Positions 50,448 to 60,232 of a stretch of DNA of 64,000 nt are shown here, in pieces. Made by a program: the position numbers and the translations under genes. The stretch's first letter is position 1; each line of letters opens with the position of its first letter. The stretch covers positions 399,115-463,114 of the forward strand of contig JAHCLO010000002.1 of NCBI GenBank assembly GCA_026125285.1, given 5' to 3'. The notes under the pieces were generated by a model that was not told the origin of the DNA, did not search any database, and saw only the letters and a list, made by a program, of their open reading frames with translations. The DNA comes from Verrucomicrobiia bacterium. Its GTDB lineage: Bacteria > Verrucomicrobiota > Verrucomicrobiia > Limisphaerales > JADLHS01.

Positions 50448-52109
50448 TCAGTTTTCTTTGTCCGGTTTGTCCAACTTGATCTCAATCTTCTGCGGCTCGT
50501 CCTTGAGGCCGGATTGCTTGGTTGGATCATGGAACGAGAACAGGTGCGTGTTGGATTGGATATAAACCGAGCCATTGGCGACGATCGGCGTGCCGTAAAT
50601 GGGCGCTCCCAGGTTGGTTTCGCTGATCAGCCGCTTTTCCTTGCTGGCCGCCAAAACCACCAAGTCGCCGTCCTCATCGCCGACGTAGAGTTTGCCGTCG
50701 GCCACGAAGGTCGAACCCCACATGTGCGCTTTCATATCGTGCGTCCAATGGAGCTTGCCGGTTTCGGCGTCGAGGCAATGGATGAAGCCGGAGAAATCGC
50801 CCACGAAAAGCAGGCCGGTTTCGGGGTCGAGCGAAACGGTCGAGATGCTGCGGTGAATGCCCTTGTAGGACCAGATGGTGCCTGTCTCGGTGATGTCACC
50901 GGTCTTCGTCGCGTCAATGCAAACGAGATGGCCTACGCCTTCGCCGTGTTCGGGGTCCTGACCAGTGGCAATGTAGATGCGGTTCTTCCAAAACACCGGC
51001 GTGGCGTTGATTTCGCTGACGCCTTCGGCGGCGGGATATTTGATGGCCTTGCCGTCCTTGTCGTGTTTGTACTCGGGTGGATTGGCGTCGTACTTCCACA
51101 CGGTTTTGAGAAACGGGCCGTCGTCGGTTTCCACCGGAATCGCGTCGAACGCGTAACACCAGCCGTCGCCGCCGCCAAAGACAATCAGTTTCCGACCATT
51201 CACGACGGCGAGCGTGGGCGAACCCCATTGACCGTGCAGAATGTGCGGACCGATTTTGGCATCGTCCTCACCCATGAATTCGCCGGTGTGCTTGTTGACG
51301 GCGATAAAGCTCGGCGCGTTGGGCGCGGGGATGTTGGTGTGCGTCCAGTCCTGCCCGTTCGACGTGCAGGTGTAAACAATGTCATCCACGATGAGCACGG
51401 AACAGTTCGAGGCGTTGTGCGGGAACACGCCCAGGTCATCCATCATGTCATAGACCCAGATGATGTCGGCGTCGAATTCGCCCGGTTCGACGGGCGGGGC
51501 GGGGCGTTCGGTGGGCCGGCCCCGGTCGAGCACGACGTCCTTCACGACATACTTGGCTTCGTCCTTGAACGGGCCGTCGTTGCCATTGGCCATGCCGTTC
51601 ACGTCGAGACACATCACTTCGCAGCGGCTCGTGACGATATAGACACGGTCGCCTTCCACCGTCGGCGACGCCAGCAGGCCGAGGCTTTCCCAATCGTTAA
51701 CCTTGCCGGACGCGAGTTTTGGCACGACGAGTTGCCAGAGGAACTTGCCGGTCTTTTCGTCGAAACATTTGAGGATGCTGCGGTCGCCCTGATGGCGCGG
51801 GTCGCGCGGCGGTTCATTGTTCGTTCCCACGAACACCTTGCCGCCGGCGACGGTAACGTTGCCGTAACTCTGCGAACCGAGCTTGGCCACCCAGCGCAGG
51901 TTCTTCATGCCGTTGGTGTTTACTTCGTCGCTGCCGGGTTTGAATTTGATCTCGCCAAACGCCTCGGGCAGCCCCTTGGCGGGCGAATACATGTTGCGGA
52001 TGCTCTGCCCGCCCCACTGCGGCCAATCGGCCGATTGAGCGGACGAACTTAAGAGGAGAAGCAAGGCCAAACCGGTCAACATTTCGAAATTCAAGCGAAT
52101 GATTTTCAT
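50448..52109 (-). CDS. Secreted PQQ-like beta-propeller protein
   Basis: The 553-aa product has a signal peptide (MKIIRLNFEMLTGLALLLLLSSSAQSADW). Repeats of the PQQ-like propeller follow (CFDEKTGKFLWQLVVP, HIGPHILHGQW-type blades, CLDAETGKLHWTHDMKAHMWGS, GKLYVGDEDGDLVVL), seven to eight blades in all. It is probably exported and binds or displays something rather than acting as a quinoprotein; the conserved Asp-Trp disc is not clear. It lies 54 bp downstream of the larger propeller gene and 33 bp upstream of the signal-peptidase-like gene. Confidence 0.88.
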   Translation of the reverse strand: MKIIRLNFEMLTGLALLLLLSSSAQSADWPQWGGQSIRNMYSPAKGLPEAFGEIKFKPGSDEVNTNGMKNLRWVAKLGSQSYGNVTVAGGKVFVGTNNEPPRDPRHQGDRSILKCFDEKTGKFLWQLVVPKLASGKVNDWESLGLLASPTVEGDRVYIVTSRCEVMCLDVNGMANGNDGPFKDEAKYVVKDVVLDRGRPTERPAPPVEPGEFDADIIWVYDMMDDLGVFPHNASNCSVLIVDDIVYTCTSNGQDWTHTNIPAPNAPSFIAVNKHTGEFMGEDDAKIGPHILHGQWGSPTLAVVNGRKLIVFGGGDGWCYAFDAIPVETDDGPFLKTVWKYDANPPEYKHDKDGKAIKYPAAEGVSEINATPVFWKNRIYIATGQDPEHGEGVGHLVCIDATKTGDITETGTIWSYKGIHRSISTVSLDPETGLLFVGDFSGFIHCLDAETGKLHWTHDMKAHMWGSTFVADGKLYVGDEDGDLVVLAASKEKRLISETNLGAPIYGTPIVANGSVYIQSNTHLFSFHDPTKQSGLKDEPQKIEIKLDKPDKEN

Positions 52110-52163
52110 GAGAGGATTAAGCAGAAGATTGAGATTAGGATTGGGAAAAGGAGAGCCGGCGGT

Positions 52164-54488
52164 TCAGTTCGGCGTCACCGTGACGTTATCAATGTAAACC
52201 GGCATGTCTTGTGGCGAGAAGCCGAACAGACCGGGTGAGCCTTCGCGATGCACGGTGCGGTGTTTCACCTCGAGGGTCCACGCTTCGGGTTCAGAGTCGC
52301 CCTTCTTCCACGCCTTGGCGCGCACCACGCCCGTACCGTCGGCAGCAACATCCACCCGCGACTTGAGCCGGTACCATACGTTTGGCTGCCAGCGAAAATC
52401 CACGCTTTCGCGCAGGCGCTCGAAATTGGAACTGACTTCGAGCTTCTGCTCGTTGCCTTTCAGCACGATGGCGTAGCGCTGACAAATCAAACCGACCTCG
52501 GACATCTTGCGCCGGTTGCCGTCGCTCATCACATCCGCGGCAATGGTGTAATTCCTGGCATCCTGGGCACCGACAAAGACGGTGGCGCGTTGGAAGAATT
52601 TATTATCCACCGTCTTGGCCAGGACCTTGTTGCCGTCCCGCTCACGAACCTCGAACTTGAACCGCGCCCCAATCCAAGGCAGCGGCGGAAAGGCAAAGGC
52701 GACCTTGTCCACAGTGCTGGTTTCCGCAAGCTCGAAGCCCTCGAAATCTTCCTGGAGCGGCAGATAGGGCAGCACACGGCCGCGCATGTAGCCTTTCAAA
52801 TCACCGAGCGAAGCCTCGAACGCGCCGGCGGAAGGCACTTTGTCCGCGGCGGCGACCATTTCGCCTTTGTCGTTGAAACCCGCTTTCATGGTGGACTTCA
52901 CGCGCGCCGTCGCGGGAATGTAACTTGCCCATTTGAGAGACTTCACGTCTTTGAGTTCCTCGACGACAAAGCCGTTCGCATCAATCTTGCGGGCACGAAA
53001 CGAAGCCTTCTCGCCAGGTCGGAGCGTGACTTCGGCTGGAATGATTTGCAGCGACTTGGCCGAACCGGGCGCGGGGATTTTCTCCGCGATCGGTGGTTGA
53101 GGCAGGCCCGGGTTGTCACCAGACTTGCCCCAGCAATACAGCTTGCGCGTGGTCTGCATGTACACCTTTCCGTTGTAGGCCACCGGCGTCCCGAAACAGC
53201 GCCCGTCCAGTTCCACGTGGGAAAGAATTTCCGGCTGGTCCCCGGGTTTGATGATGTAGAAACCGCCTTTGGTGCCGGCTTCACTGGCCGAGCCTTCGCC
53301 TTTGCTGGCCGGATTGTCGAGAATGGGCACGTAAAGTTTGCCGTCGGCGTAGAGCGGACAGGAGTTGCGCTGCTCGATGCCAATCTTGAGCGTCCACTTG
53401 ATTTCGCCCGTGTTGGCGTCCACGGCGCACAGGTCGCCCTTCTCTGCCACGACGTAAATCATGTCCCCAGCCAGAATCGGCGAACTGGTGGAGGTGGTGA
53501 TGTTAGCCGACCAAAGCTCGACTTTCTCGCGCTCGATCACCACCGGGCCGGTTTGACCTTCTGCTGGCAGGGCGTCGGGGATTCGGATGGCGACCAGTTG
53601 GCCGGGTTCGTAAGGCACACCAAAAATGCAGATCAATTTGTCGTTGTTGTGGACCAACGTGGCGGCGTTGATGCCGGCGCGGAAAAGCGGCACGCGCCAG
53701 AGGGGTTCACCCGTGCGGACGTTCACGGCGGCGACACTGCCGTCGCCCAGCGCCGAATAGAGCACGCGCTTGCCCTTGTACCAGCCAATGTAGGGATGCG
53801 AGAAGGAATTATCCTTGGGCCGGTCGCTCGGGCTGGAGGCCCAGACCAGTTCGCCGGTCTTCTTGTCAAACGCATAGAAACGATCCGCCGCCGGGCCGTT
53901 GGCGCCCCAATTGGCGGTGATGCCACGCGTGATGACCAGGTCCGCCTCGATGACCGGTGAAGCGGTTCGGGCGTTCGGGAAGGTGAGTCGGCCAAACTTC
54001 TCCATGAGCGAATGTTGCCACAACAGTTCACCGTCCGGGGTGAACGCCGCGAGAATTCCTTGCGTGCCCTGCATGAACACATTTCCGCTCGCCGGGTCAA
54101 TGGCCGGAGAAGCCGTTGCATAGCGGAGGTAAATCGTGTCGCTGATGAAATCATTGTAAAGCCGCTGCCACAATTTCTCACCCGTCTCAGCGTCGAAACA
54201 CGCTACGCCCTCCTGCAAGTCGGGATCCACCGCATCGCCGAGGTAACCCATGATGTAAAGCTTTCCGTTCGCAATCACCGGCGTGGACTGACCCGGAAAA
54301 TCAGCAACCCAGAGCGGCCTGGCTGGGTCCACCTGGTCCGGCAAGCCGGTTTCGCGGGAAACACCGGATTGTTCCGGCCCGCGCCAGGCCAGCCAGCCCT
54401 GCACTGGGGCCGCGTCGCTGTGGTAAGGCGATACTGCCCCGCCGGCCAGCAGCGGAGCGATCGCCCCTAAAATAATGATCTGTTTCAT
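52164..54488 (-). CDS. Secreted PQQ-like propeller with C-terminal lectin-like domain
   Basis: The 774-aa product from the ATG at 54488 (MKQIIILGAIAPLLAGGA) has a signal peptide. A propeller domain (about 25-460) has blade phrases ACFDAETGEKLWQRLYND, YAFDKKTGELVWASSPSD and CAVDANTGEIKWTLKIG. A linker with an SLQIIPAEVTLRPGEK beta domain follows (about 470-560), then a C-terminal jelly-roll-like domain (about 590-774; PLQEDFEGFE, ending MPVYIDNVTVTPN). The end is a typical exported-protein sandwich domain. The gene is divergent from the MarR regulator and is first in the propeller operon. Confidence 0.88.
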   Translation of the reverse strand: MKQIIILGAIAPLLAGGAVSPYHSDAAPVQGWLAWRGPEQSGVSRETGLPDQVDPARPLWVADFPGQSTPVIANGKLYIMGYLGDAVDPDLQEGVACFDAETGEKLWQRLYNDFISDTIYLRYATASPAIDPASGNVFMQGTQGILAAFTPDGELLWQHSLMEKFGRLTFPNARTASPVIEADLVITRGITANWGANGPAADRFYAFDKKTGELVWASSPSDRPKDNSFSHPYIGWYKGKRVLYSALGDGSVAAVNVRTGEPLWRVPLFRAGINAATLVHNNDKLICIFGVPYEPGQLVAIRIPDALPAEGQTGPVVIEREKVELWSANITTSTSSPILAGDMIYVVAEKGDLCAVDANTGEIKWTLKIGIEQRNSCPLYADGKLYVPILDNPASKGEGSASEAGTKGGFYIIKPGDQPEILSHVELDGRCFGTPVAYNGKVYMQTTRKLYCWGKSGDNPGLPQPPIAEKIPAPGSAKSLQIIPAEVTLRPGEKASFRARKIDANGFVVEELKDVKSLKWASYIPATARVKSTMKAGFNDKGEMVAAADKVPSAGAFEASLGDLKGYMRGRVLPYLPLQEDFEGFELAETSTVDKVAFAFPPLPWIGARFKFEVRERDGNKVLAKTVDNKFFQRATVFVGAQDARNYTIAADVMSDGNRRKMSEVGLICQRYAIVLKGNEQKLEVSSNFERLRESVDFRWQPNVWYRLKSRVDVAADGTGVVRAKAWKKGDSEPEAWTLEVKHRTVHREGSPGLFGFSPQDMPVYIDNVTVTPN

Positions 54489-54572
54489 GGCAAATCCGCA
54501 ATGAACCGGCCCAGACAATACTGTGTGCCGGAGGTCTTCGTTTTCGGGACGCGCGGAATATGGTCCAGCTTC

Positions 54573-54591
54573 ATTCCGATTGCAACGGAAT
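54573..54591. promoter_or_regulatory. Candidate MarR operator
   Basis: ATTCCGATTGCAACGGAAT is a 19-bp near-perfect palindrome (arms ATTCCG/CGGAAT, centre ATTGCAA). It lies in the 142-bp gap between the divergent propeller operon and marR-like gene, 40 bp before the MarR start. MarR proteins often autoregulate from such sites. A second weaker dyad (ACAC...GTGT) is near 54599-54613. Confidence 0.55.
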
Positions 54592-54630
54592 AATACCTAC
54601 ACGTATGATGTGTCCCACAAACCGCCGTCT

Positions 54631-55140
54631 ATGGCCGCTATTTCGAAAACCAATGACTTTGATGCGCCGGAACGCCGCCGGCTGCCCCTGCTGTTGCGGC
54701 GCGCTTGGTACGGTCTCAACCAAGCCTTCCGCCGCCGCATTGCGCATCTCAAACTTACCCCCGACCAGTTCACCGTCATGCGCACCTTGCTGGAGCACGA
54801 AGGGATTTCCCAGCGTGAACTCACCACTCTGATGAGCAGCGATCCCAACACGGTAGCGTCCTTGGTGGAGCGAATGGAAAAGGCCGGTTATGTCGAACGC
54901 CACGTCCGGGCGAATGACCGCCGGACGCACTGCCTGAGCGTCAAAGCGAGAGGTCGGGAGCGTTTCGAGACTGCCCGCAACATCGCCACGGCGCTGCAAC
55001 AGGAAGTGCTTGACGCCATATCTGAGTCCGCCCGTGAACAATTCCTGACCGACCTGGATCGTCTTTCGGAGGCGTGCCGCACAGCGGCGATGAGCCTGCC
55101 CAAACCGCCGAAACGTCCATCCCGCCGGAAGACGGACTGA
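54631..55140 (+). CDS. MarR family transcriptional regulator
   Basis: The 169-aa product from the ATG at 54631 (MAAISKTNDFDAPERRR) has the winged helix-turn-helix at about 45-110: LTPDQFTVMRTLLEHEGISQRELTTLMSSDPNTVASLVERMEKAGYVERH (in parts), with the wing RRTHCLSVKARG. The C-terminal helix forms the dimer interface. MarR proteins usually repress a neighbouring divergent operon and respond to small molecules. The divergent propeller operon and the palindrome at 54573 make it the likely target. An upstream start would run over that palindrome. Confidence 0.92.
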   Translation: MAAISKTNDFDAPERRRLPLLLRRAWYGLNQAFRRRIAHLKLTPDQFTVMRTLLEHEGISQRELTTLMSSDPNTVASLVERMEKAGYVERHVRANDRRTHCLSVKARGRERFETARNIATALQQEVLDAISESAREQFLTDLDRLSEACRTAAMSLPKPPKRPSRRKTD

Positions 55141-55337
55141 GCGTTGGTTGGGGCTCGGCAGTCCCTTGTTTGGAGACGGCTCAAGCAAACGATTCCAGGA
55201 AGTTCCAACCGGCGATCCGAGTCTGTGCCGGCATGGCGAGGACTGGTTATGGGTTGTCACCAGTTCTGGGGACTGGGCGGAGCCGGAGAATGTGGTAGCT
55301 TCATGACGTTGGCGTTGCGTTCTCAGCGCCGTGTGTG

Positions 55338-55371
55338 AAAAAGCCGGACCTGTTGTCCGGCTTTTCGTTTG
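55338..55371 (+). terminator. Rho-independent terminator
   Basis: AAAAGCCGGAC (55339-55349) pairs with GTCCGGCTTTT (55355-55365) around CTGTT, followed by CGTTTGT. It has A-rich and T-rich flanks on both sides and could work in both directions. It lies 198 bp after the marR stop. Confidence 0.85.
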
Positions 55372-55442
55372 TACCCAAGTCCCCCCACCGCGCCAAAAGT
55401 CATGCTTGGGCGAGGCGGGTGTAATTGGGTATGGTCGCACTC

Positions 55443-55982
55443 ATGCGCATAGGGAATTTTGTTTTGAGGGCCATTCAGGCGGACATCACGACCCTGGCTG
55501 TGGATGCCATCGTGAATGCAGCCAATTCGTCCCTGCTGGGCGGCGGAGGGGTGGACGGAGCGATACACCGGGCCGCCGGACCGGCTTTGTTGGAGGAATG
55601 TCGTGGTCTCGGCGGTTGCGAGACGGGCGACGCCAAGCTGACCCGTGGCCATGCTCTGCCGGCGCGCTATGTCATCCACACCGTCGGCCCGGTTTGGCGC
55701 GGAGGTAAACAACGGGAGGCAGAACTCCTGGCTTCCTGTTATCGCCGGTCACTGGAAGTAGCGGAGACACACCGGTTTACTTCAATTGCCTTCCCGGCAA
55801 TCAGCACCGGCATTTACGGATTTCCCATCTCGCCAGCAACGCGCACTGCCATAGACACAGTGCGAGCCTTCATGGCATCTGCCCGGTCGGTACGGGAGGT
55901 CATTTTTTGCTGCTTCTCGCCAGCGGACCTTGCGGTCTATACCGAACTCCTGTCCGTAGCGGATGGGGAGGAAGCGGCCTGA
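55443..55982 (+). CDS. Macro-domain protein (ADP-ribose processing)
   Basis: The 179-aa product from the ATG at 55443 ([18 protein letters not shown]; ATGs six and four codons earlier are alternatives) is a single macro domain. It has [26 protein letters not shown] (about 25-50), [22 protein letters not shown] and [13 protein letters not shown], as in YmdB-type O-acetyl-ADP-ribose deacetylases. It may remove acetyl or ADP-ribose from proteins or tRNA-derived metabolites. It stands alone between a terminator and a convergent transporter gene. Confidence 0.92.
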   Translation: MRIGNFVLRAIQADITTLAVDAIVNAANSSLLGGGGVDGAIHRAAGPALLEECRGLGGCETGDAKLTRGHALPARYVIHTVGPVWRGGKQREAELLASCYRRSLEVAETHRFTSIAFPAISTGIYGFPISPATRTAIDTVRAFMASARSVREVIFCCFSPADLAVYTELLSVADGEEAA

Positions 55983-56129
55983 ATCGCGCAACGGCGAAGG
56001 AAAGTTTGGAAAACAGACACGTTGGCATCCGGCGTAAGAAATCGGGCATTGCCGGCGCGACCCAGGCCGCCCCGCGCGACATTCGTCTCGTGACCGGCGC
56101 GGAATGGTGCAGCGAGCTTCTGCCCCGGA

Positions 56130-57590
56130 TCACTTGATCCCGCCCATCAAACGCTTCAACCAGGGAACACACGCGAGCAGAAGAACCGTGGCCACACCCA
56201 CCCATAGGGCTTGATGAAGAAAAAAATTCGCGAGCGCGGTGCCGTCGGTGGATGTGAAATCGCCCGCCATCACGCCGGCCAGCTTGTTTCCCAGCGCGGC
56301 CGCCAGAAACCAGATGCCCATCACCAAGCCCAGGAGTCTTTGCGGCGCGAGCTTGGTCATCGTGCTCAAACCCACCGGACTGAGGCACAGTTCGCCCACG
56401 GTTTGCAGAAAGAAAAGCCCGACGATCCAAAGCGGACTGACCTTGCCCTCCACTGTAAGTTTTGCCGCCGGCACCATCAGCAGAAAAGAAAGCCCCAAAC
56501 AAATCAGGCCGGCGACGAATTTCGTTGGTGACGAAGGCTGACGGTCGCCGAGTTTCACCCACAACAAGGCGAAGAGCGGCGCCAGCGCCATCACGAATAG
56601 CGAGTTGACGGATTGAAACCAGGCGGAGGGGAACTTGTAGCCGAAGAGTTCCGTGCGCGTCAGTTGATCGCCGAACAGCGCAATGGTGGAACCGGCCTGC
56701 TCGAACACCGCCCAGAACACCAGCGCGGCCAGCGAGAACACCAAGACGGCAGCGATGCGTTTTGATTCCAGGCTGGCCCGGAATCCAAACCACAGAATCG
56801 CCAACACCGGCAGCACCACATAGCCGTAGCGAATCCACGCGAATTTCTCGTTCGTGTCGGAAAGCCGCACCAGAGCGAACAATGCCGCCGCCCCGGCCAG
56901 GACCAGTGCGAGCTTTCCCCACGGTCGCGGACCGCTGTTCGCCGGCGGTTGTCCGACGTGCGCGAGACGTTTCCCAGTCGCGAGATAAACCAGCAGGCCG
57001 ATGGTCATACCCACGCCGGCGGCGGCGAAGCCCCAGTGCCAGGAGTGCATCGGGTCGTAGCCCCAGCCCTCCAGCCACGCCTTGAACTGGTCGCTTTGAG
57101 CCAGCCAACCGGTGACGAGCGGCGCGCTGAAGGCGCCGATGTTGATACCGGTGTAGAAGATCGAGAAGCCCGCGTCGCGCCGCGCATCCCCCGGTTCGTA
57201 AAGACTGCCCACCATCGTGCTGATGTTTGGCTTCAACAAACCGGTGCCCAGCGCAATGAGGACCAGCCCGAGGAAAAACGTCGTTTCGGATTTCAGCGCA
57301 AGCGTGAAGTGTCCGCAGGCGATAATGATGCCGCCCACCAAGACCGCCCGACGCGCCCCGAGGAAGTTGTCCGCCAGAAATCCGCCGGGAATCGAGAGCA
57401 TGTAAACGCTCATGGCGTAGGTGCCGTAAATCATACCCGCGCGCGCCGTATCATAACCCAGCCCCCCGGCCGCCACCGGCGCCACCATGAACAGCGTCAG
57501 GAGCGCCCGCATGCCATAATAGGAAAAACGTTCCCACAGTTCGGTGAAGAACAGGGGATACAGACCGCGCGGATGATTTGAATGAATCAC
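56130..57590 (-). CDS. POT family proton-dependent peptide transporter (second copy)
   Basis: The product starts at a GTG at 57590 (VIHSNHPRGLYPLFFTELWERFSYYGMRALLTLF) and is 486 aa. The POT signature and segments FLADNFLGARRAVLVGG near 75 and ALGTGLLKPNISTMVGSLY near 115 are clear. About 12 helices follow. It imports di- and tripeptides. Its sequence is clearly different from the POT at 13658-15115, so they may differ in specificity. No good ribosome binding site precedes the GTG. It is downstream of the prepilin-like gene by 34 bp. Confidence 0.9.
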   Translation of the reverse strand: MIHSNHPRGLYPLFFTELWERFSYYGMRALLTLFMVAPVAAGGLGYDTARAGMIYGTYAMSVYMLSIPGGFLADNFLGARRAVLVGGIIIACGHFTLALKSETTFFLGLVLIALGTGLLKPNISTMVGSLYEPGDARRDAGFSIFYTGINIGAFSAPLVTGWLAQSDQFKAWLEGWGYDPMHSWHWGFAAAGVGMTIGLLVYLATGKRLAHVGQPPANSGPRPWGKLALVLAGAAALFALVRLSDTNEKFAWIRYGYVVLPVLAILWFGFRASLESKRIAAVLVFSLAALVFWAVFEQAGSTIALFGDQLTRTELFGYKFPSAWFQSVNSLFVMALAPLFALLWVKLGDRQPSSPTKFVAGLICLGLSFLLMVPAAKLTVEGKVSPLWIVGLFFLQTVGELCLSPVGLSTMTKLAPQRLLGLVMGIWFLAAALGNKLAGVMAGDFTSTDGTALANFFLHQALWVGVATVLLLACVPWLKRLMGGIK

Positions 57591-57624
57591 AGTTGAGCGA
57601 TGTTGGGGTGCGGTCTTCCCATTG

Positions 57625-58563
57625 TCATGGTGCGTTGGGGTCAGTGCCCCGGTGGTGACGCGCCCACAGCGCCTCATCACGGGTGCGGGGCAGCGGAGTT
57701 GGCCAACCCCAGCCGGCCCGGCTGTTAAGCGTGGTTGCGGCATGCGCATCCATGAACAGAAAATTCACCCGCCGATTGTGGCGCGGTATCGCGCGCGCAT
57801 CACCGGAGGCATACCCGACGGAATCCGATGGGGAGCGGAAGTAAGTCGCCCCGCCGCCATAGTACTGCTGCAACAGGGCGTCAAACGCCGCGTCCGGCAA
57901 CCAGTTGTCCGGCGACAAGGTTCGGGTGGCCAGGGTCACGGCGCCGGCGTCGCCAAAGCCGATGCACCGGGACGGGTTGGCGACGCCATTCATCTTGAAG
58001 GGCCGCGCGGAAAGGTTGGCCTCCTGCCACAAAGTGCCGATCTCGGGATAGTTGATCCCGATGCCCAAGGCGTGATTGGCGGCAAAACCACCCCCAATAC
58101 TCTTGGTGGCCAGACTCTTTAATGAGGGACAATCAAACGCACTGAAGGTCTTCATGTAACCCCCCAGCCGCAAACGATCCTGCCAGAAAATGGCATCTCC
58201 ATTCTGGACGATCCAATCAGGCGTGATGGTGATCTTGCCACTCAGCCCGTTAATGTAGAGCGGGATGATGTGCCCTTGGTTGTCGTCGCTATACATGGCG
58301 GAGGCCACGCCAATCTGCTTGTGGTTGCTCAAGCAGTTGATGGTCTTGGCCTTTTCCTTCGCCTTGGTCAAGGCCGGCAACAACATCGCTGCCAGAATCG
58401 CAATGATCGCAATGACGACCAACAGTTCGATGAGGGTGAAACCACGCCGGATCGGGTGCGCACCGAGTGCCGCGTGCTGTGGCTTTAGACCCTCAATCCG
58501 CTCCTCGAGGGCGGCAGCTTGTTTCAGGAGAGCGCTGGTCCGTAAGCTCAACGACAGCTTCAT
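57625..58563 (-). CDS. Prepilin-type N-terminal domain protein (DUF1559-like)
   Basis: The 312-aa product from the ATG at 58563 has, after an unusually long leader (about 41 residues), the type IV prepilin/type II pseudopilin signature [19 protein letters not shown] at about 39-57. A globular domain follows, with a family H-x9-DG-like segment and a C-terminal [10 protein letters not shown]. Verrucomicrobiota and Planctomycetota encode many such proteins, thought to reach the cell surface or secretion apparatus. Function unknown. The leader is atypically long, which may mean a later start, although no nearer ATG is in frame. Confidence 0.88.
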   Translation of the reverse strand: MKLSLSLRTSALLKQAAALEERIEGLKPQHAALGAHPIRRGFTLIELLVVIAIIAILAAMLLPALTKAKEKAKTINCLSNHKQIGVASAMYSDDNQGHIIPLYINGLSGKITITPDWIVQNGDAIFWQDRLRLGGYMKTFSAFDCPSLKSLATKSIGGGFAANHALGIGINYPEIGTLWQEANLSARPFKMNGVANPSRCIGFGDAGAVTLATRTLSPDNWLPDAAFDALLQQYYGGGATYFRSPSDSVGYASGDARAIPRHNRRVNFLFMDAHAATTLNSRAGWGWPTPLPRTRDEALWARHHRGTDPNAP

Positions 58564-58693
58564 GGGAGGGAGACTATAGGAAGCATCCTGGGGCGAGCGC
58601 AATGACTGAGGAACCCCAAGCGATGCAAAAACTGGCGGCCAACACATTCCCTTGGCTGACCACCGGGCCCGGCTTGTGGGCGGCGGGCCCATT

Positions 58694-60070
58694 CTACAAC
58701 TCCCAGCCGCGCCGGTACGCTGGATTAACATACGCATTGGCGGCAGGCAGGTTGGTGAAGCGCGCTGCCTGGTTGTCCCACTGGAGCGTCTGGCCGGGGA
58801 AACGAATGGCGATCAATCCCAGTAGCGCCACCTGCGTGAGCGGCCCGCCGTAATCGAAATTCGACCCGGCCGGGCGACCGGCGCGGATGGCTTCGGCCCA
58901 ATCCCACGCGTGGCCTTTGACGCGCGGGATTTTGGCCACCGGAGCGTTCTTTCCGGAATGTTGTTCCATGAGTTCCTCCGGAAGCAGATGGCAATTGCCG
59001 GCGCCATGCGAACCATGGACGAGCATTCCCTTGTCGCCAAAAATGATCGCACCGGTGCCCGGGACTTTTTCATCGGCGGGAAAATCCCGCGGTTGGGGTA
59101 TGGTGGTGTTGCCATCATGCCAGACCAGTTTCACCGGGCCGCGTCCTCGTTTGGCCGGAAACTCGAAGGTGATTCGGGTGCCGGCGGGATAGGTCAGCCC
59201 CTGCGTTGCCAGATCAAAGTCGCCCACGTCTGCCACCACACTCGTCGGAGCGTCCAAGTCCAGCGCCCAGAACGCCGGGTCCACCACGTGACAAATCCAG
59301 TCCCCGATGACCCCGCCCCCAAATGGCATCCAACCGCGCCAGTTCCATGGCACCCAAAGGGGCGAATAGGGACGGTACTCCGCCGGGCCGAGCCACAGAT
59401 CGTAGTCGAGTCCTTTGGGAACCGCGTGCTGCTCGCCCAGTTTCGCCAGGTTGGGAATCTGACAATAGACGTTCTTGAACGCATCACAGCCCGCGTGAAC
59501 GGTGTGAACCTGACCGATGGCCCCCGCCCAGATCCATTCGCACGCCCGGCGAATGGTGTCGCTGGCATGACCTTGATTCCCCAACTGGGTGACCACTTTG
59601 TGCTTTTGGGCCGCCGCCATGAGTCGGCGGACTTCCTCCACATTGTGCGCCAGCGGTTTTTCGCAATACACGTGCTTGCCGCGCCGCATGGCTTCCATGG
59701 CGATCACGGCGTGGGTGTGGTCCGGCGTCCCAATCACGACTCCGTCAATCTCCTTGCCCAACCTGTCCAGCATCACGCGATAGTCCGTGAACCGTTTCGC
59801 CCCCGGGTACTTGGCGAATTGCTGGGCGGCATAATCCTCGTCCACGTCGCACAAGGCAACGAGGTGGTGGCCGAGTCCGGCGACTTCGTCCACGACCGCG
59901 CCGCCCCGGCTGCCAATGCCAATGCCGGCCACGTTCAATTTCTCGTTGGCGGAAATACGCTCGGCGCCACGCAGCAAACTGCCAGGGAGAATGTTGAACA
60001 AGGCGACGCCCACGCCGGCGCCGTAGAGGAAGTGTCTGCGATTGATGCCGTTGGATTGGACTGGATTCAT
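58694..60070 (-). CDS. Tat-exported Gfo/Idh/MocA family oxidoreductase
   Basis: The 458-aa product from the ATG at 60070 ([21 protein letters not shown]) has a twin-arginine signal. The NAD(P)-binding Rossmann segment is [13 protein letters not shown] near residue 45, followed by [36 protein letters not shown] (described in parts) around 115-150 with the EKP motif. Exported Gfo/Idh enzymes are frequent in this phylum and act on sugars or glycosides; the substrate is unknown. It is divergent from lspA. Confidence 0.92.
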   Translation of the reverse strand: MNPVQSNGINRRHFLYGAGVGVALFNILPGSLLRGAERISANEKLNVAGIGIGSRGGAVVDEVAGLGHHLVALCDVDEDYAAQQFAKYPGAKRFTDYRVMLDRLGKEIDGVVIGTPDHTHAVIAMEAMRRGKHVYCEKPLAHNVEEVRRLMAAAQKHKVVTQLGNQGHASDTIRRACEWIWAGAIGQVHTVHAGCDAFKNVYCQIPNLAKLGEQHAVPKGLDYDLWLGPAEYRPYSPLWVPWNWRGWMPFGGGVIGDWICHVVDPAFWALDLDAPTSVVADVGDFDLATQGLTYPAGTRITFEFPAKRGRGPVKLVWHDGNTTIPQPRDFPADEKVPGTGAIIFGDKGMLVHGSHGAGNCHLLPEELMEQHSGKNAPVAKIPRVKGHAWDWAEAIRAGRPAGSNFDYGGPLTQVALLGLIAIRFPGQTLQWDNQAARFTNLPAANAYVNPAYRRGWEL

Positions 60071-60232
60071 GATATGACAAGTTTGCTTGTGTGCCGGCCG
60101 GACGAGATGGGATTTACCGGAAAGCGCCGGGCAGGGCAAGGCCGCTTCCCACGACGTTCCCGGCGGAGCACGGTGAAGTTACAAATGCGTTGTCTTTTGC
60201 GCCGCGAAAGCGTAAATCAGCCCGCACTCGCT

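Noticed and set aside
49578-52052. An 824-codon plus-strand open frame
   Set aside because: Antisense to a signal-peptidase homologue and a secreted propeller protein, both with clear motifs; the frame is open only because of GC-rich codon bias.
52248-53960. A 570-codon plus-strand open frame
   Set aside because: Antisense to the large propeller gene; no signal peptide or family motif.
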